64,000 nucleotides of DNA, from the NCBI GenBank assembly GCA_016743945.1, contig JADGFI010000019.1, forward strand, positions 33,623 through 97,622, written 5' to 3'. Below the pieces are notes generated by a model that saw nothing but the letters and a program-made list of their open reading frames with translations, was not told the DNA's origin and made no database searches. Both the position numbers and the translations under genes were made by a program. Positions within the stretch are counted from its first letter, which is position 1. Each line of letters begins with the position of its first letter. This stretch comes from Desulfobacteraceae bacterium (lineage in GTDB: Bacteria; Desulfobacterota; Desulfobacteria; Desulfobacterales; Desulfobacteraceae). Shown in pieces: positions 51,749-60,708 of this stretch.

Positions 51749-53299
51749 ATGGCAGCCGATAAATTGATTAAAAGCAGGTTCCGGTATTACCATATTTCCA
51801 ATGATGTTCTTTTGGGTAATATGATTGCTGTTTTTCTTGGCGACTGGCTGACCCGCATTATGTTTTTACATAGGGCCGGAGACGTTTCCCAAGCCTTTCT
51901 GAGTCTGGCCCATTCTTTGAACATTTTTTATAGTATCGTTTGTGTTGTGGCGATGTCTCTGATCATTATCTGGTATGAAAGGCCTATTCGTCACTGTCTG
52001 AAATATTTTTATCAGGGCCGGGATCCAGATCCGATTTTGCTTGAGAATGCCCGGCGCCGGTTGCTCAATGAACCCTATATGATCGTGATCCTGGATATGG
52101 TTATCTGGAGCATCGGATCCCTGCTTTTTTGGTTCGCAGGATCCCTTCCCGGAGGGATTGCTATTGCCAGCGGTATGATCACCATGACCCTGGCCTTTTT
52201 TTGGGTGGAGCATGTGTCCCAGCACAATCTAGTGCCCTTGTTTTTTCCGGAAGGGGGTCTGTCACGGGTGAAGGGGGTTAAAATTATCAGTGTGAAGATC
52301 CGGTTTGCCGCCCTGATATTTGCCGTGTCCGTCGTGCCCCTGGCGGTTATACATTTGACCATGCACCACTTTAAACAGATGCAGATGATGGATGAAATGA
52401 CGCTGCTCATGCTGATCAGCCGCATGGAAGAGACCGTTACCCGGGAGAGCTTTTTGTTCATGGGGGTGGCTATTTTCCTGTCCTGGCTGGTGGCCTATAA
52501 TACGAGGCGGCCCATTGTGGAGATTATCCGGGTCATGGGCCACGTGAAACAAGGTGATTTTTCACAAAAAGCAAGGGTGTCGACCAATGATGAGATCGGA
52601 TTTGCAGGAGAGACGCTCAATGCCATGATCCAGGGCTTGAAGGAGCGGGAACTGATCAAAGACACTTTTGGCAAATATGTGGATTCAAGTATCCGGGATG
52701 AAATTCTCATGGGCCGGGTCCCCCTGGACGGTGAACTCAAGGAGGCCACTATTTTGTTTGCGGATTTGAGAAATTTTACCCCCCTGGTGGCAGTGACACC
52801 TCCCAAAGAATTGATCTATGTGCTCAATGCTTATCTCAATGAAATGGCCGAGGTCATTAAGGAAAATAAGGGGCTGATTCTTCAGTTTATCGGGGATGAA
52901 GTGGAGGCAGTGTTTGGCGCCCCGGTATACCAGTCCGGCCATGAACTTTCGGCCGTTAAAGCAGCTCTTGCCATGCGGCATCGCCTGGGACACCTCAATA
53001 AGCGCCTGACACAGGAGGGAATTTCTCCCATTGCCCACGGGGTGGGAATTCATACCGGGTCTGTCCTGGCGGCCAACATCGGCAGTGCAGACCGGTCTGC
53101 CTATTCTTTGATCGGAGACACGGTGAACCTGGCCTCCAGAATCCAGGACCTGACCAAGGAGTTTAAGACCGATATCCTTGTCAGTGAAGCGGTTCAATCC
53201 ATTTTATCGGATTTTTATGATTTTCAACCCATGCCGGAGATCATGGTCAAGGGTAAGCCGGATCCCATCCGGGTTTTTTCCCTGAACCATGAAACCTGA
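51749..53299 (+). CDS. Membrane-bound class III adenylate/guanylate cyclase with HAMP
   Basis: A 516-residue protein: six hydrophobic helices in the first 300 residues (for example LGNMIAVFLGDWLTRIMF; VVAMSLIIIWYE; VIWSIGSLLFWFAGSLPGG; FAALIFAVSVVPLAVIHL), HAMP (TRRPIVEIIRVMGHVKQGDFSQKARVSTNDEIG region, about 315-350) and a class III catalytic domain with metal aspartates in ATILFADLRNFTPL and LQFIGDEVEAVFGAP, plus SAYSLIGDTVNLASRIQ. It makes a cyclic nucleotide, probably cAMP. The open frame runs back to 51542 through the antisense of the riboswitch; ATG 51749 with GAGGGAG is the real start. Confidence 0.9.
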   Translation: MAADKLIKSRFRYYHISNDVLLGNMIAVFLGDWLTRIMFLHRAGDVSQAFLSLAHSLNIFYSIVCVVAMSLIIIWYERPIRHCLKYFYQGRDPDPILLENARRRLLNEPYMIVILDMVIWSIGSLLFWFAGSLPGGIAIASGMITMTLAFFWVEHVSQHNLVPLFFPEGGLSRVKGVKIISVKIRFAALIFAVSVVPLAVIHLTMHHFKQMQMMDEMTLLMLISRMEETVTRESFLFMGVAIFLSWLVAYNTRRPIVEIIRVMGHVKQGDFSQKARVSTNDEIGFAGETLNAMIQGLKERELIKDTFGKYVDSSIRDEILMGRVPLDGELKEATILFADLRNFTPLVAVTPPKELIYVLNAYLNEMAEVIKENKGLILQFIGDEVEAVFGAPVYQSGHELSAVKAALAMRHRLGHLNKRLTQEGISPIAHGVGIHTGSVLAANIGSADRSAYSLIGDTVNLASRIQDLTKEFKTDILVSEAVQSILSDFYDFQPMPEIMVKGKPDPIRVFSLNHET

Positions 53300-53328
53300 A
53301 CCAGGGAAGGGGATGATTTTTTTTGTGG

Positions 53329-54003
53329 TTATGAAACTTCATCTTGCCGGGGGCTTATGAAATTTAAAATGGAACGAATCTTTTCAGAAATGCCCATGAA
53401 TGCCGTTACAACCTTTGGATCAAACTGACTGCCTGAGCAGTTGACGATTTCTGCAATTGCAAAATCAAAATCCCTGGCGGGTCGGTAGGGGCGGTTTTGT
53501 AAAATGGCAGACAGGCTGTCTGCCAGGGCGATGATCCTTGCGCCCCGGGGGATGGCATCGCCTTTCAAACCGCTGGGGTATCCCTTGCCGTCATACCGTT
53601 CATGGTGATGACGGACCATCTCCACAATTCCGTTTTCCAGAAGGGATGTCACCGGACGAAGGATATTTGCTCCCGTATCCGGGTGTTTTTTGATAAATTG
53701 CCATTCTTCCTCGGTCAAGGACCCTGATTTTTTTAATATGGAATCCGGGACCCCAATTTTTCCAATATCATGGAGATGACCGGCAATATGGATGATATCT
53801 GCCTCTCCCGGGCCAAGGCCCATGGATAAGGCAATGGAATGAGATATTTCGGCCACCTCTTCCGAGTGAAGGCTTGTGAAGGGATCCTTTGCATCAATTG
53901 CGGTTCCCAGGGATTCTGAAAACTGGTGCAATATGGTTGTTGCCGTGATTGCTGATGGATTCCGATAAAGGCATTTTGCACAGGTAGTATTTTGATTGGT
54001 CAC
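53329..54003 (-). CDS. HD-GYP domain phosphodiesterase
   Basis: A 224-residue single-domain HD-GYP protein: HSEEVAEISHSIALSMGL, the HD motif AGHLHDIGKIGVPDSIL (about 88-104), HPDTGANIL, and HHERYDGKGYPSGLKGD (GYP, about 140-156), ending with the ARIIALADSLSAI helix. HD-GYP enzymes degrade cyclic di-GMP using a bi- or tri-metal centre. A short cysteine pair CAKC occurs near residue 8. It is convergent with the cyclase gene at 53299, giving two cyclic-nucleotide genes back to back. Confidence 0.88.
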   Translation of the reverse strand: MTNQNTTCAKCLYRNPSAITATTILHQFSESLGTAIDAKDPFTSLHSEEVAEISHSIALSMGLGPGEADIIHIAGHLHDIGKIGVPDSILKKSGSLTEEEWQFIKKHPDTGANILRPVTSLLENGIVEMVRHHHERYDGKGYPSGLKGDAIPRGARIIALADSLSAILQNRPYRPARDFDFAIAEIVNCSGSQFDPKVVTAFMGISEKIRSILNFISPRQDEVS

Positions 54004-54510
54004 GGATTTTCCTTTTAAAACGATTCATTTTGTTAGTGCTGTGGGCTTATACTGAAGAAAGATTTGGCTGTCAATAAAAATTAGATACGGCTAACTTATT
54101 TGTACGTGTGGCAAAAAAGGAAAATGGAGGGGGGAATAATTTATTTTAATATCAGCTCAGATACCTATTATAAGGCATCTGAGCTGTTTCTGTTTTATAG
54201 AGAACCCCAATTACCGGTGGAATAAGAGCGGATCTGATATTTCAGATTGACTGCCGGGGGAAATTTGTTTATCATTCGGCTTTAGTTCACTGGGGGTGCT
54301 TAGATTAGCTGAGAGAAGTTAGCAAACTTCAACCCTTAGAACCTGATGCGGTTAGTACCGGCGTAGGGAAAGTGGTGTTCGTTTGCAAGTCTTTTTTTCC
54401 TTTTTTTCGCTGTTACAATTTATACCCGTTCAGGACAAAACAATAATCGTTTTGCGTTTTGGAGGTGTTATGAAAATTAATGAGATTAAAAACATTTTAG
54501 GAGAAAATAG
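54004..54510. other. Regulatory stretch upstream of thiC
   Basis: About 500 bases without a gene. It holds a hairpin at 54153-54186 (CAGCTCAGAT with ATCTGAGCTG, then a T-rich run, terminator-like) and the TPP riboswitch described separately. Between the riboswitch and thiC are about 130 bases, including a short ATG-initiated frame MKINEIKNILGENR (54470-54514) that overlaps the thiC start by four bases and could be a coupling leader. Confidence 0.6.
54286..54376 (+). promoter_or_regulatory. TPP (thiamine pyrophosphate) riboswitch
   Basis: Contains the conserved elements in order: GGGGGTGC, GCTGAGAGAA, ACCCTTAGAACCTGAT, GCGGTTAGTACCGGCGTAGGGAAAGTG, closed by a short TTCACT/AGTGG stem. It precedes thiC by about 135 bases and represses it when TPP is plentiful. 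Confidence 0.96.
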
Positions 54511-55794
54511 ATGAGTGATGCCTATACAACACAGATGGATGCTGCCAAAAAAGGAATCATTACCCCCCAGATGGAGCAGGTGCTTGAGGCTGAATCCATC
54601 TCCCGGCAGGATCTTTTGGACAGGGTTGCCAGGGGAATAATCGCCATTCCGGCCAATAAAAACCATTTTGGTCTTAAGGCCTGCGGTGTGGGTACCGGCC
54701 TTAAAACCAAGGTCAATGTGAATCTGGGGGTGTCAAAGGATGTCTGTTCCTTTGACGGGGAAATGAACAAGGCCATGCTGGCTCTGGAATACAAGGCCGA
54801 TGCCATCATGGACCTGAGTGTGTCAGGGGATACCCAAGGGTTTCGAAAACGCCTGGTTCGGGAGGTGCCGGTGATGATCGGCACCGTCCCCATCTATGAT
54901 ACCCTTACACGGACGGGCAAACCCACGGAAGAGATCACCCTGGATGACTGGTTTAAAACCGTTGAAATCCATGCCGAGAACGGGATTGATTTTCTTACTA
55001 TCCATGCCGGTCTGACCTTAAAATGTGTGGAGAGCATACGGACCAATTCCAGGGTCTGCGGTATTGTCAGCAGAGGTGGTGCCATTCTCTTTGAATGGAT
55101 GGAAAAAACCGGGAATGAAAATCCTTTTTACGAGCATTTTGACCGGCTTCTTGCCATCTGTGAGCAGCATGATGTCTGCATCAGCCTTGGAGATGGCCTT
55201 CGTCCGGGTGCTATCAAGGATTCAACCGATGCTCCCCAGATCCAGGAATTGATCACCCTGGGGGAACTGACAAAACGTGCCTGGGCGAAGAATGTCCAGG
55301 TGATGATCGAAGGGCCGGGTCATGTCCCTCTCCACGAGGTGGAGATGAACATGAAACTACAGAAGAAGCTTTGCCACAATGCGCCTTTTTATGTGCTGGG
55401 CCCATTGGTCACCGATATTGCACCGGGATATGACCATATTACCTCTGCCATTGGCGGAGCCCTGGCCGCCATGCACGGAGCGGATTTTCTCTGCTATGTC
55501 ACGCCGGCCGAACATTTGCGGCTCCCCAGTCTTGAGGACGTCAAAGACGGGATCATGGCCTCAAGAATAGCCGCCCATGCAGGGGATCTTGCCAAGAGCA
55601 TTCCCGGCGTGGACGGCCAGGACCTAACAATGAGCCGGGCAAGGGCAGCTCTGGATTGGGAAGGCCAGTTCGCCGCCGCCATTGATCCGGGTAAAGCTCG
55701 TGACTACAGGGAATCTTCCCAGTCATCCGAAGAAGGTGTTTGTACCATGTGCGGTGATTTTTGTGCCCTGAAACGGGTGCGCGATCTTTTGTAG
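54511..55794 (+). CDS. thiC: Phosphomethylpyrimidine synthase ThiC
   Basis: A 427-residue radical-SAM enzyme that turns aminoimidazole ribotide into HMP phosphate for thiamine. Seen: CGVGTGLKTKVNVNLGVSKD, MDLSVSGDTQGFRKRL, TIHAGLTLKCVESIR, MIEGPGHVPLHEVEMNM, YDHITSAIGGALAAMHGADFL, and cluster CTMCGDFCALK at the C-terminus. The TPP riboswitch upstream confirms thiamine function and separates it from the bzaF paralogue at 50080. Both paralogues have C-x2-C-x3-C rather than the usual ThiC C-x2-C-x4-C. ATG after AGGAG. Confidence 0.95.
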   Translation: MSDAYTTQMDAAKKGIITPQMEQVLEAESISRQDLLDRVARGIIAIPANKNHFGLKACGVGTGLKTKVNVNLGVSKDVCSFDGEMNKAMLALEYKADAIMDLSVSGDTQGFRKRLVREVPVMIGTVPIYDTLTRTGKPTEEITLDDWFKTVEIHAENGIDFLTIHAGLTLKCVESIRTNSRVCGIVSRGGAILFEWMEKTGNENPFYEHFDRLLAICEQHDVCISLGDGLRPGAIKDSTDAPQIQELITLGELTKRAWAKNVQVMIEGPGHVPLHEVEMNMKLQKKLCHNAPFYVLGPLVTDIAPGYDHITSAIGGALAAMHGADFLCYVTPAEHLRLPSLEDVKDGIMASRIAAHAGDLAKSIPGVDGQDLTMSRARAALDWEGQFAAAIDPGKARDYRESSQSSEEGVCTMCGDFCALKRVRDLL

Positions 55795-55810
55795 GGTCTC
55801 TGGGAAAGAT

Positions 55811-55846
55811 CAATTCCCTGCCAAAAACAATTTTGGCAGGGAATTG
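55811..55846. terminator. Bidirectional terminator between thiC and a zinc-ribbon gene
   Basis: A perfect 16-bp stem: CAATTCCCTGCCAAAA and TTTTGGCAGGGAATTG around ACAA. It ends thiC 16 bases after its stop and the opposing small gene. Confidence 0.9.
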
Positions 55847-55855
55847 CGGGAAGGG

Positions 55856-56038
55856 TTATCCTGCTTCATATGTGCAGGATGTAAAATCAATTTCTTCTCC
55901 GCATTTGCTGCATTTGTGGATTTTTTCAAATTCATCGGAGAAGATTTCTTTTGATTCACCACATTTGGGGCATTTGCAGGTGAAGGACTGTAGATTTTTA
56001 AAATTTTCAAAACCAGGACAATGTTTTGGTGTACTCAT
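55856..56038 (-). CDS. Small zinc-ribbon protein
   Basis: A 60-residue protein beginning MSTPKHCPGFENFKNL with two CxxC pairs (CKCPKCGES, near 21-28; HKCSKCGEE, near 40-48) plus two further cysteines, a rubredoxin-like or zinc-ribbon pattern. AAGGAG six bases before the ATG supports it. The longer frame to 56080 is unlikely. It is a stand-alone gene; function unknown. It resembles small CxxC proteins found widely in sulfate reducers, but I cannot name the family. Confidence 0.7.
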   Translation of the reverse strand: MSTPKHCPGFENFKNLQSFTCKCPKCGESKEIFSDEFEKIHKCSKCGEEIDFTSCTYEAG

Positions 56039-56448
56039 GGTAATCTCCTTATTGTTGTCTGTTAATATGCATAAACACAAAACCCCATGGATCGATTTTT
56101 AACAACGGGTATCAATTGAGCATCTGGTTATAAATAGAGGGGATTCTTTTGATCTTTCCCATATTCATGTCTACCAAATTCCCGGGGATTGTCAATACCC
56201 GGTTTTTTTTATCCCCGGGATGGATAGAAAAAACCGGTGAAAACGGATGTAATATGGCAGCCTGAAAATTAACTAAAGTCTTGACTTTCAAGCGTGTTTT
56301 AAATTAAAATTTTTATAAATTCGCACGCTTTAAAGACCCTGCGATATTCGGTTTTCCCCATTGAAAATAAAGGATCCATTCTATTTGATTCAGAAAATCC
56401 ATCCCAAGATATGATTTTGTGCGATAACTTAAAGCAAAGGAGAATCCC
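56039..56448. other. Intergenic region upstream of the malate-dehydrogenase-like pair
   Basis: About 410 bases without a gene. It contains a dyad (56180-56220: TCCCGGGGAT with ATCCCCGGGA around an A/T-rich loop) and a possible promoter (TTGACT 56281-56286, 18-base spacer, TAAAAT 56305-56310). The mRNA leader before the first gene would be about 130 bases. No riboswitch recognised. Confidence 0.55.
56281..56310 (+). promoter_or_regulatory. Possible sigma-70 promoter of the mdh-like operon
   Basis: TTGACT, 18 bases, TAAAAT, in the AT-rich stretch between the dyad and the first gene. A reasonable but unconfirmed match. Confidence 0.4.
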
Positions 56449-57363
56449 ATGATTGGAATTATCGGCAGCGGGAATGTGGGTGCCAACACAGCCTTTTTCC
56501 TGGCTGAAAAAGGTGTGGACGATGTCATCCTTTATGATGTTATGGAGGGGATGGCACAGGGAAAAGCCCTTGACATGATGGAAGCCGCCCCCATCCGGGG
56601 GTATCGCACAAGAATTATTGGTTCAAAAAGTCTCGAAGAAATCCTTGATTGCGACATCATCATCATCACGGCAGGTGCTGTTCGAAAACCCGGGATGAAG
56701 CGGGATGAACTCTTTTTGGAAAACAAAAAAATTATTGATGCCTATGCATTAAAAATAAAGAGTCCCAACACCAAGGTTATTATCGTGTCCGAACCCGTTG
56801 ACCTGTTAACCAGCGTTTTTGTAAAAGCCTCTATTCTTCCTTCAAATCAGATTATTGGCCTTGGGGGGGTGTTGGATGCCACACGGCTTCGCTTTCTCAT
56901 TGCCAGTGAACTTAACGTCTCCATGGAAAATGTATCGGCACAGGTGGTTGGGCGGCATACGGATGATATGATTATTTTAAGGTCTTATTGCAGTGTTTCC
57001 GGCATTTCCCTGGAAAGTTTTTTTTCGTTGGATCAGGTGGAAAAACTGTTTGAGAAAACCAGACAGGCAGGCAGCCTGATTGTTGACCTGGCCGGTCGGG
57101 CCAGTTCCTATTACGGGCCCTCGGCCGTGGTGGCGGAATTGGCAGAGGCCATCTGTCTGGATACCGGCCGACTGTTTTCAGTGTCCCATGTCCTGCCCGG
57201 CATATTCGGGATAAAAGATGTGGCGTTGTCCCTTCCCTGCGTGGTGAACAAAACCGGGATTTCAAAGGTGATTCAACCAAAGTTAAGTGACCAAGAGATA
57301 GGGTTGTTAAGAAAATCTGCAGACCTGATCGCCCGGACCATAAAGGAGGCAGACCATGCATAA
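56449..57363 (+). CDS. Malate/lactate dehydrogenase-like protein with altered active site
   Basis: A 304-residue Rossmann protein of the LDH/MDH superfamily: IIGSGNVGANTAFFLAEKG at the start, IITAGAVRKPGMKRDEL (loop with the substrate arginines), GGVLDATRLRFLIASELNV. Two key spots differ from the following paralogue: VSEPVDL (Glu where MDHs have Asn in VSNP) and GRHTDDM (in place of GGHGDS around the catalytic His). The His is kept. It overlaps the next gene by eight bases. It may be a partly inactive partner or an enzyme with different specificity. ATG after AAAGGAG. Confidence 0.8.
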   Translation: MIGIIGSGNVGANTAFFLAEKGVDDVILYDVMEGMAQGKALDMMEAAPIRGYRTRIIGSKSLEEILDCDIIIITAGAVRKPGMKRDELFLENKKIIDAYALKIKSPNTKVIIVSEPVDLLTSVFVKASILPSNQIIGLGGVLDATRLRFLIASELNVSMENVSAQVVGRHTDDMIILRSYCSVSGISLESFFSLDQVEKLFEKTRQAGSLIVDLAGRASSYYGPSAVVAELAEAICLDTGRLFSVSHVLPGIFGIKDVALSLPCVVNKTGISKVIQPKLSDQEIGLLRKSADLIARTIKEADHA

Positions 57364-58294
57364 GGTATCTATTATCGGTGCTGGAAATGTGGGCGCCACA
57401 GCGGTCTATTATATTGCTGAGAAAAATTTGGCCGATATTGTCATGGTGGATGTGGTGGCGGGTCTTCCCCAGGCAAAGGCCCTGGATTATCTCCATGCCG
57501 CCCCCATGAGAAAATACAGTGTTCATATATCTGGAACCAATGATTATAAGGATATCATTGATTCCGATGTGGTGGTGATAACCGCCGGTATCCCCCGGAA
57601 ACCGGGGATGGATCGTATGGATCTGATGAAAATTAATGTGGGCATTGCCCAAAAAGCCTCCCGGGGTATTGCCCAATACGCTCCCAACGCCATTGTTATT
57701 GTGGTGTCCAATCCTCTGGACATTATTGCCATGGTGACCCTGAAAGAGTCTGGATTTGCCTTGAAAAAGGTGATGGGTATGGCAGGGGTTCTGGATGCCA
57801 CACGGTTCAGATATTTTATTGCCGATGAACTCAAGGTCTGGCCCGGGGATGTGATGGCCATGGTATTGGGCGGTCATGGCGACAGCATGGTGCCCCTGGC
57901 CCGTTTTACCCGGGTGGGCGGCATTCCTGTGGATGAACTTTTAGATTCGTCGACCATCAACCGATTGATTGACCGAACCCGGAGTGGGGGAGGCGAAATT
58001 GTCTCCCTCCTGAAACAGGGGTCGGCCTTCTATGCACCCGGGGCTTCGGTTGCTAAAATGGTCGAGGCCATTGTTAAGGACGAAAAACGGGTGGTCCCGG
58101 TTTCGGCCTATTTGAGGGGGGAATACGGTTATGAAGGCATTTTTCTGGGCGTCCCCGTACTTTTGGGGAAAAACGGGATTGAAAAAATTATCCAACTGGA
58201 TCTGACTCCAGATGAAAAACAGGCTCTGGACCAGTCCGCCCTGGGGGTAAAAAAGGGGGTTGAAGAGTTGAACACTTTTTACCCGAGAAGATAA
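57356..58294 (+). CDS. mdh: Malate dehydrogenase
   Basis: A 312-residue NAD-dependent MDH: IIGAGNVGATAVYYIAEKN, ITAGIPRKPGMDRMDLMKIN (the R-x4-R loop residues of malate enzymes), VVSNPLDIIAMV, GMAGVLDATRFRYFIA and the catalytic HGDSMVPL. It interconverts malate and oxaloacetate, fitting a reversible TCA or C4 acid flow. The N-terminus overlaps the preceding paralogue by eight bases, so the pair is co-expressed and may even form mixed oligomers (inference). Confidence 0.92.
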   Translation: MHKVSIIGAGNVGATAVYYIAEKNLADIVMVDVVAGLPQAKALDYLHAAPMRKYSVHISGTNDYKDIIDSDVVVITAGIPRKPGMDRMDLMKINVGIAQKASRGIAQYAPNAIVIVVSNPLDIIAMVTLKESGFALKKVMGMAGVLDATRFRYFIADELKVWPGDVMAMVLGGHGDSMVPLARFTRVGGIPVDELLDSSTINRLIDRTRSGGGEIVSLLKQGSAFYAPGASVAKMVEAIVKDEKRVVPVSAYLRGEYGYEGIFLGVPVLLGKNGIEKIIQLDLTPDEKQALDQSALGVKKGVEELNTFYPRR

Positions 58295-58359
58295 TTCCCT
58301 CCCCCTTTTTTTGACCAATATTATTTTTGGATGTCACTCCATTATTGTCGTGGAGGTAA

Positions 58360-59352
58360 TTATCCCATATCCACCAGGGTTCTGCCCCGCAGCTGTCCTT
58401 TTAGTATTTGTTCAATACGGGTCCCAATTTTTTCAAGATCTACCCGGGTTACCATGCTTTCTAACCTGGCGGGTTTCCAATCTGTTGAAAGGTGTTCCCA
58501 GAGGGTTTGGCGCAAGGGCATGGGACAATGTTGGGAGTCAATACCGATTAAGGAGACCCCCCTTAAAATAAAGGGGAAGACATTGATGGGCAGGTTTGGA
58601 GATGCGACATTGCCGCAGCAGGTAACAATCCCTGAGGCGTCAGTGGATTTGATGGACGTGGCCAAAATATCCCCGCCCACGGTATCAATAACCCCTGCCC
58701 AACGGGGTTTGAGGATGGGGGCGCTGGTTTTCTCAAGAAAGCTGTCCCTGGCAATGACGTGTTTTACCCCCAGCCCTTCCAGAAATCCGGTGTTGGGTTT
58801 ACCTGATATCGCATCAACAGTATATCCCAGTTTAACAAGTATTGCGCAGGCAAGGGATCCTACTCCGCCGGTGGCACCGGTCACAAGAATGGGACCCTGG
58901 GCAGGTGTTACCCCGCAAATCAGTCGTTCAACTGACATGGCAGCCGTAAATCCTGCTGTGCCGAGGATCATGCTTTGTTCCAAACTCAGGCCTTTGGGCA
59001 GGGGAACTACCCAGTCGGCAGGAACACGGATATACTGGCCAAAGCCGCCGGAGGTATTCATGCCTAGATCATAGGAGGTCACAATGACGAAATCTCCTTT
59101 TTTAAAGGCCTGTACCTGGCTTTCTTCCACAATGCCCGCCGCATCAATCCCCGGGGTGTGGGGATAGTTCCGAGTTACCCCCTTATTGCCCGAGGCAGAC
59201 AGCGCATCTTTATAGTTCAGGGAAGAATACTTCACCCGGATAAGAACCTCCCCCTGGGGCAAATCGTCAGTGTTCGCCTCCTTCACGGCGTGGGAAAAGT
59301 TTTTGTCTGAAGTTTCTTCTACGATAAAGGCCCTGTATTTTATATTTTCCAT
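58360..59352 (-). CDS. Zinc-less MDR-family oxidoreductase, YhdH/AcuI-like
   Basis: A 330-residue medium-chain reductase of the YhdH/AcuI type (acrylyl-CoA or quinone reductase): SSLNYKDALSASGNKGVTRNYPHTPGIDAAG at the N-terminus, GQYIRVPADWVVPLP, GTAGFTAAMSVERL, and the NADPH motif ILVTGATGGVGSLACAILVKLG (about 150-170). No structural zinc cysteine cluster is present, as expected. ATG 59352 follows GGAGG; the frame start at 59364 is less likely. It converges with mdh. Substrate not certain. Confidence 0.87.
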   Translation of the reverse strand: MENIKYRAFIVEETSDKNFSHAVKEANTDDLPQGEVLIRVKYSSLNYKDALSASGNKGVTRNYPHTPGIDAAGIVEESQVQAFKKGDFVIVTSYDLGMNTSGGFGQYIRVPADWVVPLPKGLSLEQSMILGTAGFTAAMSVERLICGVTPAQGPILVTGATGGVGSLACAILVKLGYTVDAISGKPNTGFLEGLGVKHVIARDSFLEKTSAPILKPRWAGVIDTVGGDILATSIKSTDASGIVTCCGNVASPNLPINVFPFILRGVSLIGIDSQHCPMPLRQTLWEHLSTDWKPARLESMVTRVDLEKIGTRIEQILKGQLRGRTLVDMG

Positions 59353-59646
59353 ACCATCCTCCATATGATTTTTTAAAATATAATGTCCAATTCATAGTAT
59401 GGCTGGGAAGATAAGTCAAATCTTTGGATTTGGGGTCGTTGAAATTTGTTGCCCGGGCGGGTGCAGTATTTTTCAGAAATTGTTTTTCTCCTTTTGCTGG
59501 TAAAAAGGCAAAAAAAAGTGTATGGGTTTCGGGGGTATTAAAAAATCAAAGACTGATTTTCACCGGGCAAAAATTGCTTTTTTGAGGGTATTATAGCTGG
59601 CCCTGGCGTTAGGTTAGTCTTATAAAATAGGTTTGGGACTAAAACC

Positions 59647-60708
59647 ATGGAATCACTCACCCGGAACATACTCGATTGTTTAAACCAGGGAATCCCTTTT
59701 GCCCTGGCCACCATTATTTCCCATAAGGGCTCCACCCCCAGAACCTCGGGCAGCAAAATGGTGGTCCTCGCCGACGGGCAATTTGGCACCATTGGCGGCG
59801 GCCTGGTGGAAGCCCAGGTCATTGAGGTGTGCCTTGGCATGATGACCGATTTCCAGTGTCAGATTAAAGAATTCATTTTGAACCAGGAACTAAAGGAGGG
59901 GCTGGACATGGTCTGCGGCGGGGATCTCACCGTCTGGATTGAAACATTTCCCACTCCTTCACCGGACCTTATCCAGGTGTTTACTGCCATGGCAGCCCAG
60001 GAAAAGGCCGGGAAAAAAACCGTTCTGGTTTCCCGGATACAGGGGTTTTCCGGCGATAGCTTTACCACGGATAAATGCCTGGTCTTGTCCGATGGGACCA
60101 TCATTGGCCCCCATCTGGTTCCAAAAATCCTTTTTGATAACATCAACGACAACCAGTTTTCCGGTCCAGCACCGGTGCTGCAAAATCACAACCTGGAAGA
60201 GTTCATTATTGAACCCAGCCAGACCAATGATACCCTTTATATCTTTGGTGCAGGCCATGTCGGGCTTCAGCTGGCAAAAATGGCCCATTTATTGGATTTT
60301 CGCACCATTGTGGCGGATGACAGGGCTGAATTTGCCAATACACAAAGGTTTGAACATGCCCATGCCGTTCATGTGGCAGACCAGTTTGCCACGGTTTTTG
60401 ATGAGTTAGCCCGCAAGGAACTGGCCATCGACAAGAATGCCTATGTTGTCATTCTTACCCGGGGACATCTCCACGACCAGAGTGTATTGGAGCAGGCCCT
60501 TGGGACCAAAGCCGCCTACATCGGGATGATCGGCAGCCGTCGGAAACGGGATCAGATTTACGCCAACCTTACCCAAAAAGGCGTTTCCCAAAGATCGCTG
60601 GAGCAGGTCTATTCCCCCATTGGGCTTAGCATCAATTCAGAAACCCCGGCGGAAATTGCCGTAAGCATCATCGGTCAAATTATCCAGGTTCGGGCCCAGA
60701 ATAAATGA
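59647..60708 (+). CDS. XdhC/CoxF-family molybdenum hydroxylase maturation protein
   Basis: A 353-residue protein with the XdhC/CoxI N-terminal domain (FALATIISHKGSTPRTSGSKMVV, GTIGGGLVEAQVI, about 17-70) and a C-terminal Rossmann domain (IFGAGHVGLQLAKMAHLLDFRTIVADDRAEFA, about 200-230; YVVILTRGHLHDQSVLEQAL; IGMIGSRRKRDQIY). XdhC binds and inserts sulfurated Moco into xanthine-dehydrogenase-type enzymes. It overlaps the next gene by four bases; no structural molybdenum hydroxylase is next to them. Confidence 0.9.
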   Translation: MESLTRNILDCLNQGIPFALATIISHKGSTPRTSGSKMVVLADGQFGTIGGGLVEAQVIEVCLGMMTDFQCQIKEFILNQELKEGLDMVCGGDLTVWIETFPTPSPDLIQVFTAMAAQEKAGKKTVLVSRIQGFSGDSFTTDKCLVLSDGTIIGPHLVPKILFDNINDNQFSGPAPVLQNHNLEEFIIEPSQTNDTLYIFGAGHVGLQLAKMAHLLDFRTIVADDRAEFANTQRFEHAHAVHVADQFATVFDELARKELAIDKNAYVVILTRGHLHDQSVLEQALGTKAAYIGMIGSRRKRDQIYANLTQKGVSQRSLEQVYSPIGLSINSETPAEIAVSIIGQIIQVRAQNK

